DNA from: Pedobacter mendelii
GTDB taxonomy: Bacteria > Bacteroidota > Bacteroidia > Sphingobacteriales > Sphingobacteriaceae
NCBI RefSeq assembly: GCF_014635725.1
Contig: NZ_BMDJ01000004.1
Span: forward strand, 124,001-188,000
DNA: 64,000 bases
Direction of reading: 5' to 3'
Position numbers and translations under genes: made by a program. Positions 39,065-46,388 of this stretch are shown piece by piece. Each line of letters opens with the position of its first letter. Position 1 is the first letter of the stretch. The notes under the pieces are model-generated. The model searched no databases. It saw only the letters and a list, made by a program, of their open reading frames with translations, and was not told the DNA's origin.

Positions 39065-39508
39065 TTATTTATTTTCTTTCCATTGATGTGTTCCATTTTC
39101 AAAAATCTCTTTGCCCCAAATTGGCAGTTCTGCTTTTAAACGTTCTACAACTTCTTCACAAGCATGCATTGCAGGCTTTCTATGTGATGAAGAAGTAAAA
39201 ACAAACAGACAGATTTCTCCAGCCTTTATTGTACCTAAAGATTGATAAATGTGCATGCAGGTTAAGGGATATTTTTCGAAAATTTCGGCTCTGATTTTAT
39301 GCATCTGCTCCAAAGCCACATCTTCATAAGCTGTATAATCAATTGCAGAAACTAATCTTCCCTCAATTTCGTCTGCTCTAACCTGCCCCAAAAATATACT
39401 ATGACCGCCAATTTCTTTTTTTGAACTATGTTTTGCTATACTATCCGCTATAAAAGCAGAACTGATGGCACCATTAACAAAAATATTTTTAATTTTCTTT
39501 TCCGTCAT
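39065..39508 (-). CDS. moaE: Molybdopterin synthase catalytic subunit MoaE
   Basis: This 147-residue MoaE has the conserved HRKPAMHACEEVVERLKAELPIWGKE stretch holding the catalytic Lys residues and GGHSIFLGQVRADE at the N-terminal side. With thiocarboxylated MoaD it adds two sulfurs to cyclic pyranopterin. The moaD gene is two genes upstream, separated by moeB. The stop is followed one base later by the moaCB start. Confidence 0.92.
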   Translation of the reverse strand: MTEKKIKNIFVNGAISSAFIADSIAKHSSKKEIGGHSIFLGQVRADEIEGRLVSAIDYTAYEDVALEQMHKIRAEIFEKYPLTCMHIYQSLGTIKAGEICLFVFTSSSHRKPAMHACEEVVERLKAELPIWGKEIFENGTHQWKENK

Positions 39509-39513
39509 ATTAA

Positions 39514-40626
39514 TTAGGATGTAAAAAAGTTTTTCCAGCGGATAATACCACCTTTTAAGCTATAAATATTTTTATTAATACCGTACTTTTCATGAAGATA
39601 TTCTGCCGCTGCAATACTTCTTACTCCGTGCTGGCAAAGCAATACAATGTTATTTTCTTTAATCTCCTGATCTAGTAGGTCTTCGAAAACCGACATTGGA
39701 AATTGCTTATAGTTTGCAGAATTTAGCTTCGGTATTTCATGAGTTTCACGCACATCTATCAGAATTGTTGAGTCTTTTTTCTGAAGATTTTCAAGTTCTT
39801 TTATATCTATTTCTAACACTCGGTAATGTTTATCATCCTTCGGATAGCCAAAATTTGTTTTTAAAAACGAAGATTCATCTTTCGGAATCTTATAAGCATT
39901 ATCAGGTGCAGCAATCAGATCTATTTCGTAAAATGATTGCTGCAATAAGTTATAGTTTAATAATTTATTTACCATTGGTTTGCCAATTCCGGTAATCAAT
40001 TTAATGATTTCAGCGGCTTGCATTGTGCCAATTATTCCTGGTAATACGCCAATTATGCCATTCTCAGCACAATTAGGGATTTCTCCTTTTTTAGGTTGAA
40101 TTGGAAAAATATCACGATAATTCGTCTTATTTTTATTTCCATCCTCAACATTGAATACTGCTAATTGGCCTTCATATCCCGAAACTGCAGCAAATACCAA
40201 AGGTTTATTTAATAGTGCACAAGCATCGTTAATTAGGTATTTAGATTCGAAATTGTCAGTGCCATCAACAATAAAGTCATAAGGTTTAATGGTATCTAAT
40301 ATGTTGGTTTGAGAAATATAAAAGGGATATGGTTTAATCGAAATTTCGGGATTTAATTCTGCCAGTTTTCTTGCAGCAGTTTCCGCTTTAAGTTTTCCGA
40401 TATCTGCAGTAGAAAAAAGTATCTGGCGATGAAGATTACTCAAGGATATTACATCACCATCGATTAAACCGATTCTACCAATGCCTGATGCTGTAAGATA
40501 CAGCAATGCCGGGCAACCTAAGCCACCTGCACCGATAACCAAAACGCTTGCGTTTGCTAGTTTTTTTTGATTCGATTCCCCAAATCCTTCTAGAATGATC
40601 TGTCTATTGTACCTTTCTGCACTCAT
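39514..40626 (-). CDS. moeB: MoeB adenylyltransferase fused to rhodanese domain
   Basis: This 370-residue protein has the E1-like ThiF/MoeB domain (YNRQIILEGFGESNQKKLANA, then VIGAGGLGCPALLYLTASG, ATP site, and FIVDGTDNFESKYLINDAC) over about 1-240. A rhodanese domain follows over 265-370, with the active Cys in LLCQHGVRSIAAAEYL. The layout is that of eukaryotic MOCS3. It activates the MoaD C-terminus and the rhodanese part can supply the sulfur. Five bases separate it from moaE and ten from moaD. Confidence 0.9.
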   Translation of the reverse strand: MSAERYNRQIILEGFGESNQKKLANASVLVIGAGGLGCPALLYLTASGIGRIGLIDGDVISLSNLHRQILFSTADIGKLKAETAARKLAELNPEISIKPYPFYISQTNILDTIKPYDFIVDGTDNFESKYLINDACALLNKPLVFAAVSGYEGQLAVFNVEDGNKNKTNYRDIFPIQPKKGEIPNCAENGIIGVLPGIIGTMQAAEIIKLITGIGKPMVNKLLNYNLLQQSFYEIDLIAAPDNAYKIPKDESSFLKTNFGYPKDDKHYRVLEIDIKELENLQKKDSTILIDVRETHEIPKLNSANYKQFPMSVFEDLLDQEIKENNIVLLCQHGVRSIAAAEYLHEKYGINKNIYSLKGGIIRWKNFFTS

Positions 40627-40636
40627 CTACATTAAT

Positions 40637-40870
40637 TTACCCTCCCGAAAACGGAGGCATGATTGCAACAACCGAACCATCCTTTAACTTACAGTTTGTT
40701 TGTACAATTTGCTTATCAACGGCTAGTTTATATTTTATGTTATTCAACTCTGGATAAGTTTCTTCAAGGTATTTCTTAAAATCATCTGTATCCAAAATAA
40801 AATCCAATATCAACTTTTTAGTTGTGATAAGTTCAGCAATTTTCCCGAAACTAATAACCTCGATTTCCAT
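40637..40870 (-). CDS. moaD: Molybdopterin synthase sulfur carrier MoaD
   Basis: This 77-residue ubiquitin-fold protein ends in MPPFSGG, with the C-terminal Gly-Gly that is thiocarboxylated by MoeB. The N-terminal strand EVISFGKIAELITTK and KLKDGSVVAIMP fit MoaD. It lies directly upstream of moeB on the same transcript. Confidence 0.9.
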   Translation of the reverse strand: MEIEVISFGKIAELITTKKLILDFILDTDDFKKYLEETYPELNNIKYKLAVDKQIVQTNCKLKDGSVVAIMPPFSGG

Positions 40871-40874
40871 GTTG

Positions 40875-41372
40875 CTAATTTACCTGAAGTATACTGATTT
40901 TACTTAATCCTTTTACAAATCTTCTGCCAGTTGCTTCATCTGTTGGCGAAATCAATGCGATGTTTCCTTTTTCTTCTTTGTCTGGATTTGCATCAAAGGA
41001 TGTCAAAATAAAAATATGTTTTCCTGTTTCGTTGTTAAAAACCTCATTCCAGGAGAAAACAACTTTATAATTATCTTTGGCTGTGCAGACAATATAATAT
41101 TCGCTTAGTTTTTTTGGAGATTCTGCCTCAATCTCAACTTTCGAAAGCACATCTTTCAATAAAACACCTTTAATATTTTTGATGCTACTTTTTCGTTGCA
41201 GAAGATAATTTAAAACAACCATGCTATCGATACTCAGGATTTTAAATTCTTTTAAAGATGGTAAATCAATTGATAAGTTTTTTTTTATTTTACCTTCAAT
41301 AGTAAATTGTTTGCTTTCCTGTGCGTTTAATTTGATAGACAAGAAAAGAATAATCAGCATTAAATATTTCAT
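40875..41372 (-). CDS. Exported molybdopterin-binding-like small protein (sulfite-oxidase fold fragment)
   Basis: Start is taken at 41372 because it gives a good signal peptide (MKYLMLIILFLSIKLNAQ) and begins just past the end of the permease gene (41374). An ATG-less extension to 41420 would overlap it. The 165-residue product contains FTIEGKIKKNLSIDLPSLKEF and YYIVCTAKDNYKVVFSWNEVF, which resemble the oxidoreductase molybdopterin-binding domain (PF00174 type). It is much shorter than a real sulfite oxidase. It may bind cofactor or be a redox subunit. No activity can be stated. Confidence 0.6.
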   Translation of the reverse strand: MKYLMLIILFLSIKLNAQESKQFTIEGKIKKNLSIDLPSLKEFKILSIDSMVVLNYLLQRKSSIKNIKGVLLKDVLSKVEIEAESPKKLSEYYIVCTAKDNYKVVFSWNEVFNNETGKHIFILTSFDANPDKEEKGNIALISPTDEATGRRFVKGLSKISILQVN

Positions 41373-41373
41373 A

Positions 41374-42114
41374 TTAAGCATAAGTGAAAAGTAATTTATA
41401 AGCGGCGAGTGCAAGTACACAAGCCAGAACGTTCTTTAATATGGTTTGAGGAAACTTTAACGCACCAAAGTATGCACCACATAATCCGCCTGCAAAAGCA
41501 ACAACAACATATCCAATCATATCGCTGTTGAAAGTAATTCCCTTTACTAATTGTCCACCCAAACCGGCTACAGAGTTTACAAAAATAAAGGCAGCACTAA
41601 TTGCAGCGGTTTGCTTTTGATCAGTCCATTTTAAAAGTAAAAGAATAGGTGATAGGATAATGCCACCACCAATACCAATCATACCTGAAAGTAATCCGAT
41701 TATGCCACCAATAACTAATGATAGTGCGAAATTTGCAGGTTTAAAATCTTTCGGATCAGTGTTTTTGAAAAAGAAAAAACGAATTACAGGAATCAATAGC
41801 AGTGTGCCTAATACTTTTTTGTAAATGTTACTATCTATCGCCATAGTTCCGCCTGCAAAGGAAAGCGGAATAGAAGCCAATGCAAAAGGCCAGAATATTT
41901 TCCATTTAAAATGCCCACCTCTATAAAACTGGATGAAAGAAACAGACGAAACAAAGAGGTTTAGCAATAGTGCTGTTGGCTTCATAATTAGTGGAGAAAT
42001 AGCAAAAATTGCCATTAATGCCAGATAGCCACTGGCTCCACCATGGCCTACGGATGAGTATAGAAATGCTACAATAAATAGAAGTCCGAAAAAGAGTAAA
42101 AGTTCTGCCTGCAT
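41374..42114 (-). CDS. TauE/SafE family membrane permease
   Basis: This 246-residue protein has about eight membrane helices and the TauE/SafE pattern: FLYSSVGHGGASGYLALMAIF near the start and GLLSGMIGIGGGIILSPILLLLKW in the middle. These families export or import sulfite, sulfonates and related small anions. Its place inside a molybdenum cofactor operon, between moeA and the molybdopterin-binding-like gene, makes a sulfur oxyanion or possibly molybdate a plausible cargo. That is inferred, and no ModABC-type system is seen here. Confidence 0.85.
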   Translation of the reverse strand: MQAELLLFFGLLFIVAFLYSSVGHGGASGYLALMAIFAISPLIMKPTALLLNLFVSSVSFIQFYRGGHFKWKIFWPFALASIPLSFAGGTMAIDSNIYKKVLGTLLLIPVIRFFFFKNTDPKDFKPANFALSLVIGGIIGLLSGMIGIGGGIILSPILLLLKWTDQKQTAAISAAFIFVNSVAGLGGQLVKGITFNSDMIGYVVVAFAGGLCGAYFGALKFPQTILKNVLACVLALAAYKLLFTYA

Positions 42115-42123
42115 TTTGCTGTG

Positions 42124-43302
42124 TTATTCGGGTAGTAATAAAAGTTTAACGCTGTCACCTTTTTCAAATAATTCTTCTTCTTCATTTAAAATTATTAAGC
42201 AATTTGCCTGGGCAAAAGAGCTTAAACGAAAAGATTCTTGAGCGCCAAGGGGCGTTACTTTACCTTGGTGATGATTTCCTTTTAAAAAATGCGTTAGTCC
42301 CGAAGGTTTTTTATAATCATTGGTTAATTCTGCATCAATTTCTTTTATGGGATTAATTTTTCCGGCAAGTGATGAAAGAGCAGGTAAAACGTAATTGTAA
42401 AAACAGCTCAAAACAGATGACGGATTTCCGGGTAATCCAAAAATCAGTTTTTTATCTAATTTGCCGAAAAATAAGGGTTTGCCTGGTTTCTGTTTCACTT
42501 TATGAAATATTTTTTCTATACCACATAAGCGAGATGCTTCTAACACAAAATCATAATCGCCAACACTAACACCCCCAGTTAATAAAACAACATCACTTTT
42601 TTCTAATGCTGTTTTCAGTACATTGGTTAAAATCGCCAAGTCATCATCGGCTTCGAATATTTCGATATTTGTAATTCCTAGCTGCATTATGGCGGCATTT
42701 AAAGAATATGAATTAGATTCGTAAACCTGACCGAAACCTAAAGGTTTTCCAGGTTTTAAAAGTTCTTTTCCTGTTAGAATTATAGAAACTGACGGCATTG
42801 GGTAAACAGAAACTTCGGTAATGCCGATTCCTGCTAAAAAACCCACTGCTGCGGGAGTTAAATAGTTGCCGCTTTGCATTGCAAGGTCTCCAGTTTCAAT
42901 CTCAGAGCCTTTATTTCTGGCATTTAAACCTGGTTTAAGATTTTCATCATTTATGATTAGTTTGCCGTTTTGTATCGCTATTTTTTCCTGCATAACAACG
43001 GTGTCTGTACCAGTAGGTAAAGGTGCTCCGGTAAATATCCTGCTGGCCTGCCCGTTTTTTATTTCAATATTTTTTGAGGTTCCGGCAGCCATTTCTCCAA
43101 CCAGTTCCAGCGGTTCTTTTCTGTCTGTAAATTTTATAGCGTAACCATCCATTGATGATTGTTTGAAAGCAGGAATATCGCAAATTGCGAATACATTAGC
43201 CGCCAAAATATGGTTATAAGCCAGTGCTATTGGTCGTATTACAGGAACAAGTTTTACGGTATTTATGGTAATTAATTCTTTTGCCTGTTTTACTGTTATC
43301 AT
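42124..43302 (-). CDS. moeA: Molybdopterin molybdenumtransferase MoeA
   Basis: The ATG at 43300-43302 (MITVKQAKELI) is preferred over an upstream TTG at 43317, which overlaps moaA. This gives about 392 residues with the MoeA order: DIPAFKQSSMDGYAIKF early, GEMAAGTS, IFTGAPLPTGTDTVVMQE, then the MPT-binding domain LLTGGVSVGDYDF and IFGLPGNPSSVLSCFYNY. It inserts molybdate into adenylylated molybdopterin. It lies directly after moaA. Confidence 0.92.
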   Translation of the reverse strand: MITVKQAKELITINTVKLVPVIRPIALAYNHILAANVFAICDIPAFKQSSMDGYAIKFTDRKEPLELVGEMAAGTSKNIEIKNGQASRIFTGAPLPTGTDTVVMQEKIAIQNGKLIINDENLKPGLNARNKGSEIETGDLAMQSGNYLTPAAVGFLAGIGITEVSVYPMPSVSIILTGKELLKPGKPLGFGQVYESNSYSLNAAIMQLGITNIEIFEADDDLAILTNVLKTALEKSDVVLLTGGVSVGDYDFVLEASRLCGIEKIFHKVKQKPGKPLFFGKLDKKLIFGLPGNPSSVLSCFYNYVLPALSSLAGKINPIKEIDAELTNDYKKPSGLTHFLKGNHHQGKVTPLGAQESFRLSSFAQANCLIILNEEEELFEKGDSVKLLLLPE

Positions 43303-43306
43303 GTAA

Positions 43307-44287
43307 TTAGCCGCCAATTGTAATCATACTTCTATTTGTAAGTGTTTCAGCATCCAGGCTTTCGAAATGTTTGCCTAATTGCCCGCCGAGTTCTTTTTCC
43401 TTTGCCCATATTGAAGCTTTTATAAGTGGGAGTACGTCGTTACCTGCCCGAAGTGCGGTTAGTAAATCTGTTTCACCAACAGAAAATAAGCAGTTTTTTA
43501 ACTTCCCATCTGCTGTTAAGCGCATTCTGTTACAGGTACTGCAAAATGGAGCTGTCATGGTACTTATAATTGCGAATGACCCTTCATGGCCTGGTATCAT
43601 GAAACCTTTAGCCGTATCGTTTGGAGCCGATTTTACAGGCAAAACAATAAAGTCTTTCTCTATAAGTTGGAGAATTTCCTGTAGTGAGAACATTTTATTG
43701 CTTGTCCATTTATTGCCCGCAAAAGGCATAAATTCTATAAATCTTATTTGAATCGGATTGTGCTTTGTCCAATCGATGAAGTCTTTTATTTCGTCATCAT
43801 TAAGGCCTTTCATCACAACCATATTTATTTTTACAGTTATTTTGTGCTGAAGCAATAATTCTATATTACTTCTTACCTGATGGAAAACATCGCGTCTTGT
43901 AATGAGCAAAAATTTATTTGGCTCCAAAGTGTCTAGACTAATGTTAATGGTTTTTATTCCGGCTTCTATCAAAACAGGAAGCATTTCTGCAATACGAGTT
44001 CCATTTGTTGTAATTACAAGTTCTACTGGAAGTTTTCCGAGGCCTAAAATAATTTCTGCAGCATCTTTACGTACCAATGGCTCACCACCTGTGAGTCGAA
44101 TTTTTTTTACACCTTGCGCAACAAACGTTTTAGCCAGCGCCAGTACCTCAGTTGGTTGCATTAATCTAGAAGCTGGAGTAAAGTCGTAATCTTCTTCAGG
44201 CATACAATAAAAGCAGCGCAAATTACAATTATCGGTTAGTGATATTCGCAAATAATCATGCACTCTTCCAAACGAATCTGCTATCAT
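43307..44287 (-). CDS. moaA: GTP 3',8-cyclase MoaA
   Basis: This 326-residue radical SAM enzyme has the N-terminal cluster motif CNLRCFYCMPEE (CX3CX2C). The second cluster motif FCSTCNRMRL...KNCLF lies near the C-terminus, and the chain ends IGG as MoaA proteins do. It makes the first pterin intermediate from GTP. The start overlaps the stop of the cytidylyltransferase-like gene by four bases. It is the first committed step of the pathway in this operon. Confidence 0.93.
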   Translation of the reverse strand: MIADSFGRVHDYLRISLTDNCNLRCFYCMPEEDYDFTPASRLMQPTEVLALAKTFVAQGVKKIRLTGGEPLVRKDAAEIILGLGKLPVELVITTNGTRIAEMLPVLIEAGIKTINISLDTLEPNKFLLITRRDVFHQVRSNIELLLQHKITVKINMVVMKGLNDDEIKDFIDWTKHNPIQIRFIEFMPFAGNKWTSNKMFSLQEILQLIEKDFIVLPVKSAPNDTAKGFMIPGHEGSFAIISTMTAPFCSTCNRMRLTADGKLKNCLFSVGETDLLTALRAGNDVLPLIKASIWAKEKELGGQLGKHFESLDAETLTNRSMITIGG

Positions 44288-44874
44288 TTATTGTTAATTA
44301 GGTTATTATAATCTGTTTCAGTATCAATATCAATGCTGCCAAGTTCAAAAGCAATTGAGGCAGTATCGTTAATATTGTTTTTTATTAAATCTTTTGCACC
44401 AATAGAACCGCTTAGGTTTAACAATTTACTAAAATATTTCTTGTTGAACAATACTGGTGTACCGGTTGTTTGAGAATAGGTAGAAGTAACGATATTTTTA
44501 TTTTCAGATTGATATCGGTTATTAAGTGCTTCAAATATTTCTGAGGTAATATAAACCTGATCGGCGACAGTTATAATTACACTGTCAATATCTGGCGATT
44601 CATTTAAAAGAACCGTTAAACCTACACCAATGCTTGATGACATGCCAGTTTTCCAATTTTCATTAACAGTATAAATTACCTTAGGATTGTTATGTATTTG
44701 CTTTATTTCATTTAGGTATGCGCCAAGGACTACAACTACCGGCCAAAATTCTGTTTTTAAAGCTTCATCAGTTACAATATCTAATAATGTTTTTCCATTA
44801 AAGTGGAGCAGTTGTTTGGGTTTTCCCAACCTGCTTGAATTTCCTGCGGCCAATATAATAATTGCTGTACGCAT
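44284..44874 (-). CDS. mocA: MocA-like molybdenum cofactor cytidylyltransferase
   Basis: This 196-residue nucleotidyltransferase carries LAAGNSSRLGKPKQLLHFNG, the MocA-type signature, not the GGxSxRMGxDK of MobA. VADQVYITSE holds the metal-binding Asp. MocA joins CMP to Mo-molybdopterin, giving the dinucleotide used by xanthine-dehydrogenase-family enzymes such as PaoABC. Its gene overlaps xdhC by one base and moaA by four, tying it to this operon. Confidence 0.82.
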   Translation of the reverse strand: MRTAIIILAAGNSSRLGKPKQLLHFNGKTLLDIVTDEALKTEFWPVVVVLGAYLNEIKQIHNNPKVIYTVNENWKTGMSSSIGVGLTVLLNESPDIDSVIITVADQVYITSEIFEALNNRYQSENKNIVTSTYSQTTGTPVLFNKKYFSKLLNLSGSIGAKDLIKNNINDTASIAFELGSIDIDTETDYNNLINNK

Positions 44875-45983
44875 TAATTATTTTTAAGCTGATAAAAGTG
44901 GATAGGATTTTTTTTTTCTTTGAGCATAACTGCCGATGCACCTGAAAAAATAGTTTTAATTTCTGCCACGATAGATATTGCAATTTCTTCAGCAGTTTCT
45001 GCACCAATATCTAATCCGATTGGGCCATTTACCCGTTGAAGATATTCACTTTGCCCCAATTCTTCAAGCATTCTAATTAATTTCTTTTTTGGCCCCAAAG
45101 TGCCGATATATGGTGCATTTGTTGCTATCAAAATGTTAAGCAGTTCGGTATCGTAATTGTAATTATGAGTCATCAGAACAAATGCAGTTTGCTGGTCTAT
45201 TTCTATTTGTGTTAAAACTTGATCGGGTTTTGCTACTAAAATTTTTTTCGCATTAGGAAATCTTTGTGTATTACAATGGGTTTGACGACCATCGACTACA
45301 ATAATTTCCCAACCTAAAATATTAGCTATTTCTGCCAAAGGTTGTGCATCATTTCCTGCACCAGCAATAACTAATTGAATGGGTGGCGGAATAAATTCAA
45401 GGAAAGCATCAAAATTTTCACCATCGATGGTATAGGTTTCAAATCGGGATAACTTAAGTTTCAGGACATCAAATGCATCATTTTTAAGTACGCCAGAAAT
45501 TTCTGTGGGAGTCTTTTCCATAGATTCTCTTTCCCTGAATAACATTAGTGAACCAGGTTGATTCTTGCTTTCGAGTGAAAAAAGTGTTGTAATTACGCAG
45601 TTTTCTCTAAATCCATTTGCTACTTTTAACAGCTCAATTGGGTTTAACTTATCATGCTCAAAAATAGGTTCGAAAAGAATATGAACAATACCGTTGCATC
45701 CAAGCTGTACGCCAAATTTGGCATCATCTTCGTCAGTTGTATCATAGGTTACCAATTTATTTTCCTGCTGATGAATTGCCGACAATGCTTTTCTAAGCGC
45801 ATCACCCTCCAGACAGCCTCCACTTATCGCACCAGTTAGCATACCATCTTCAGTAACCAGCATTCTTGCACCTGGTCTTCTATAGGATGATCCTTCTACT
45901 TTTACAACTGTTGCCAGTGCCGATTTTTTGTTTTCAGTAACTGATTTTTGGTAAGCGCTAAGAATATCGACAATTTCTTTCAT
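44874..45983 (-). CDS. xdhC: XdhC/CoxI-family molybdenum cofactor chaperone
   Basis: This 369-residue protein has an N-terminal XdhC/CoxI domain (TVVKVEGSSYRRPGARMLV, ISGGCLEGDA). The C-terminal Rossmann domain has VIAGAGNDAQPLAEIANILGW and later GLDIGAETAEEIA. XdhC and PaoD bind sulfurated cofactor and load it into the large subunit. It is the first gene of the leftward molybdenum operon that runs to the MOSC gene. Confidence 0.9.
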   Translation of the reverse strand: MKEIVDILSAYQKSVTENKKSALATVVKVEGSSYRRPGARMLVTEDGMLTGAISGGCLEGDALRKALSAIHQQENKLVTYDTTDEDDAKFGVQLGCNGIVHILFEPIFEHDKLNPIELLKVANGFRENCVITTLFSLESKNQPGSLMLFRERESMEKTPTEISGVLKNDAFDVLKLKLSRFETYTIDGENFDAFLEFIPPPIQLVIAGAGNDAQPLAEIANILGWEIIVVDGRQTHCNTQRFPNAKKILVAKPDQVLTQIEIDQQTAFVLMTHNYNYDTELLNILIATNAPYIGTLGPKKKLIRMLEELGQSEYLQRVNGPIGLDIGAETAEEIAISIVAEIKTIFSGASAVMLKEKKNPIHFYQLKNN

Positions 45984-46388
45984 AGGGATTTACAAAATGC
46001 CTAAATTTCCAATCTTTGGGAAGTTTAGCCATAATCAAAGATAACAGCCGATAAACATTTATTTCTATGATATTAAAAATAATATTTTGTAATCTTATTG
46101 TTGTAAAACGGTAAATATTTTTAAGGCTAATATCTTCCCATTTCTTCGGTACATTTATCTCCGATTCTTCTAAGTTGAGTTTAATTAAATTTTGCTAAAT
46201 ATCGATTCAGATATTATCAGTTAACATTCTATTTAAACACAAAGCCTTTTTTTAACAATTTGATAATTTTATCTGACTGAATTTATAACCCGACAGGTTC
46301 ATCTTTGTGGCGCATTCGAAGAGCCAATTTGATATAATTATTGGTTTCCAGAGGTGTGTATTCCAAAAACATCCATAACTAATCATTC
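45984..46388. other. Divergent control region between molybdenum operon and SusC locus
   Basis: This is a 405-base AT-rich region without a gene. CAAAGATA at 46036-46043 reads as a minus-strand TATCTTTG (TAnnTTTG). It would start the molybdenum operon about 45 bases before xdhC. No -33 TTG lies at the expected distance. No matching plus-strand box for susC was found. Confidence 0.4.
46036..46043 (-). promoter_or_regulatory. Candidate -7 element of the molybdenum operon
   Basis: TATCTTTG on the minus strand fits TAnnTTTG and lies 53 bases before the xdhC start codon. The -33 TTG is absent at the right spacing, so confidence is low. Confidence 0.25.
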
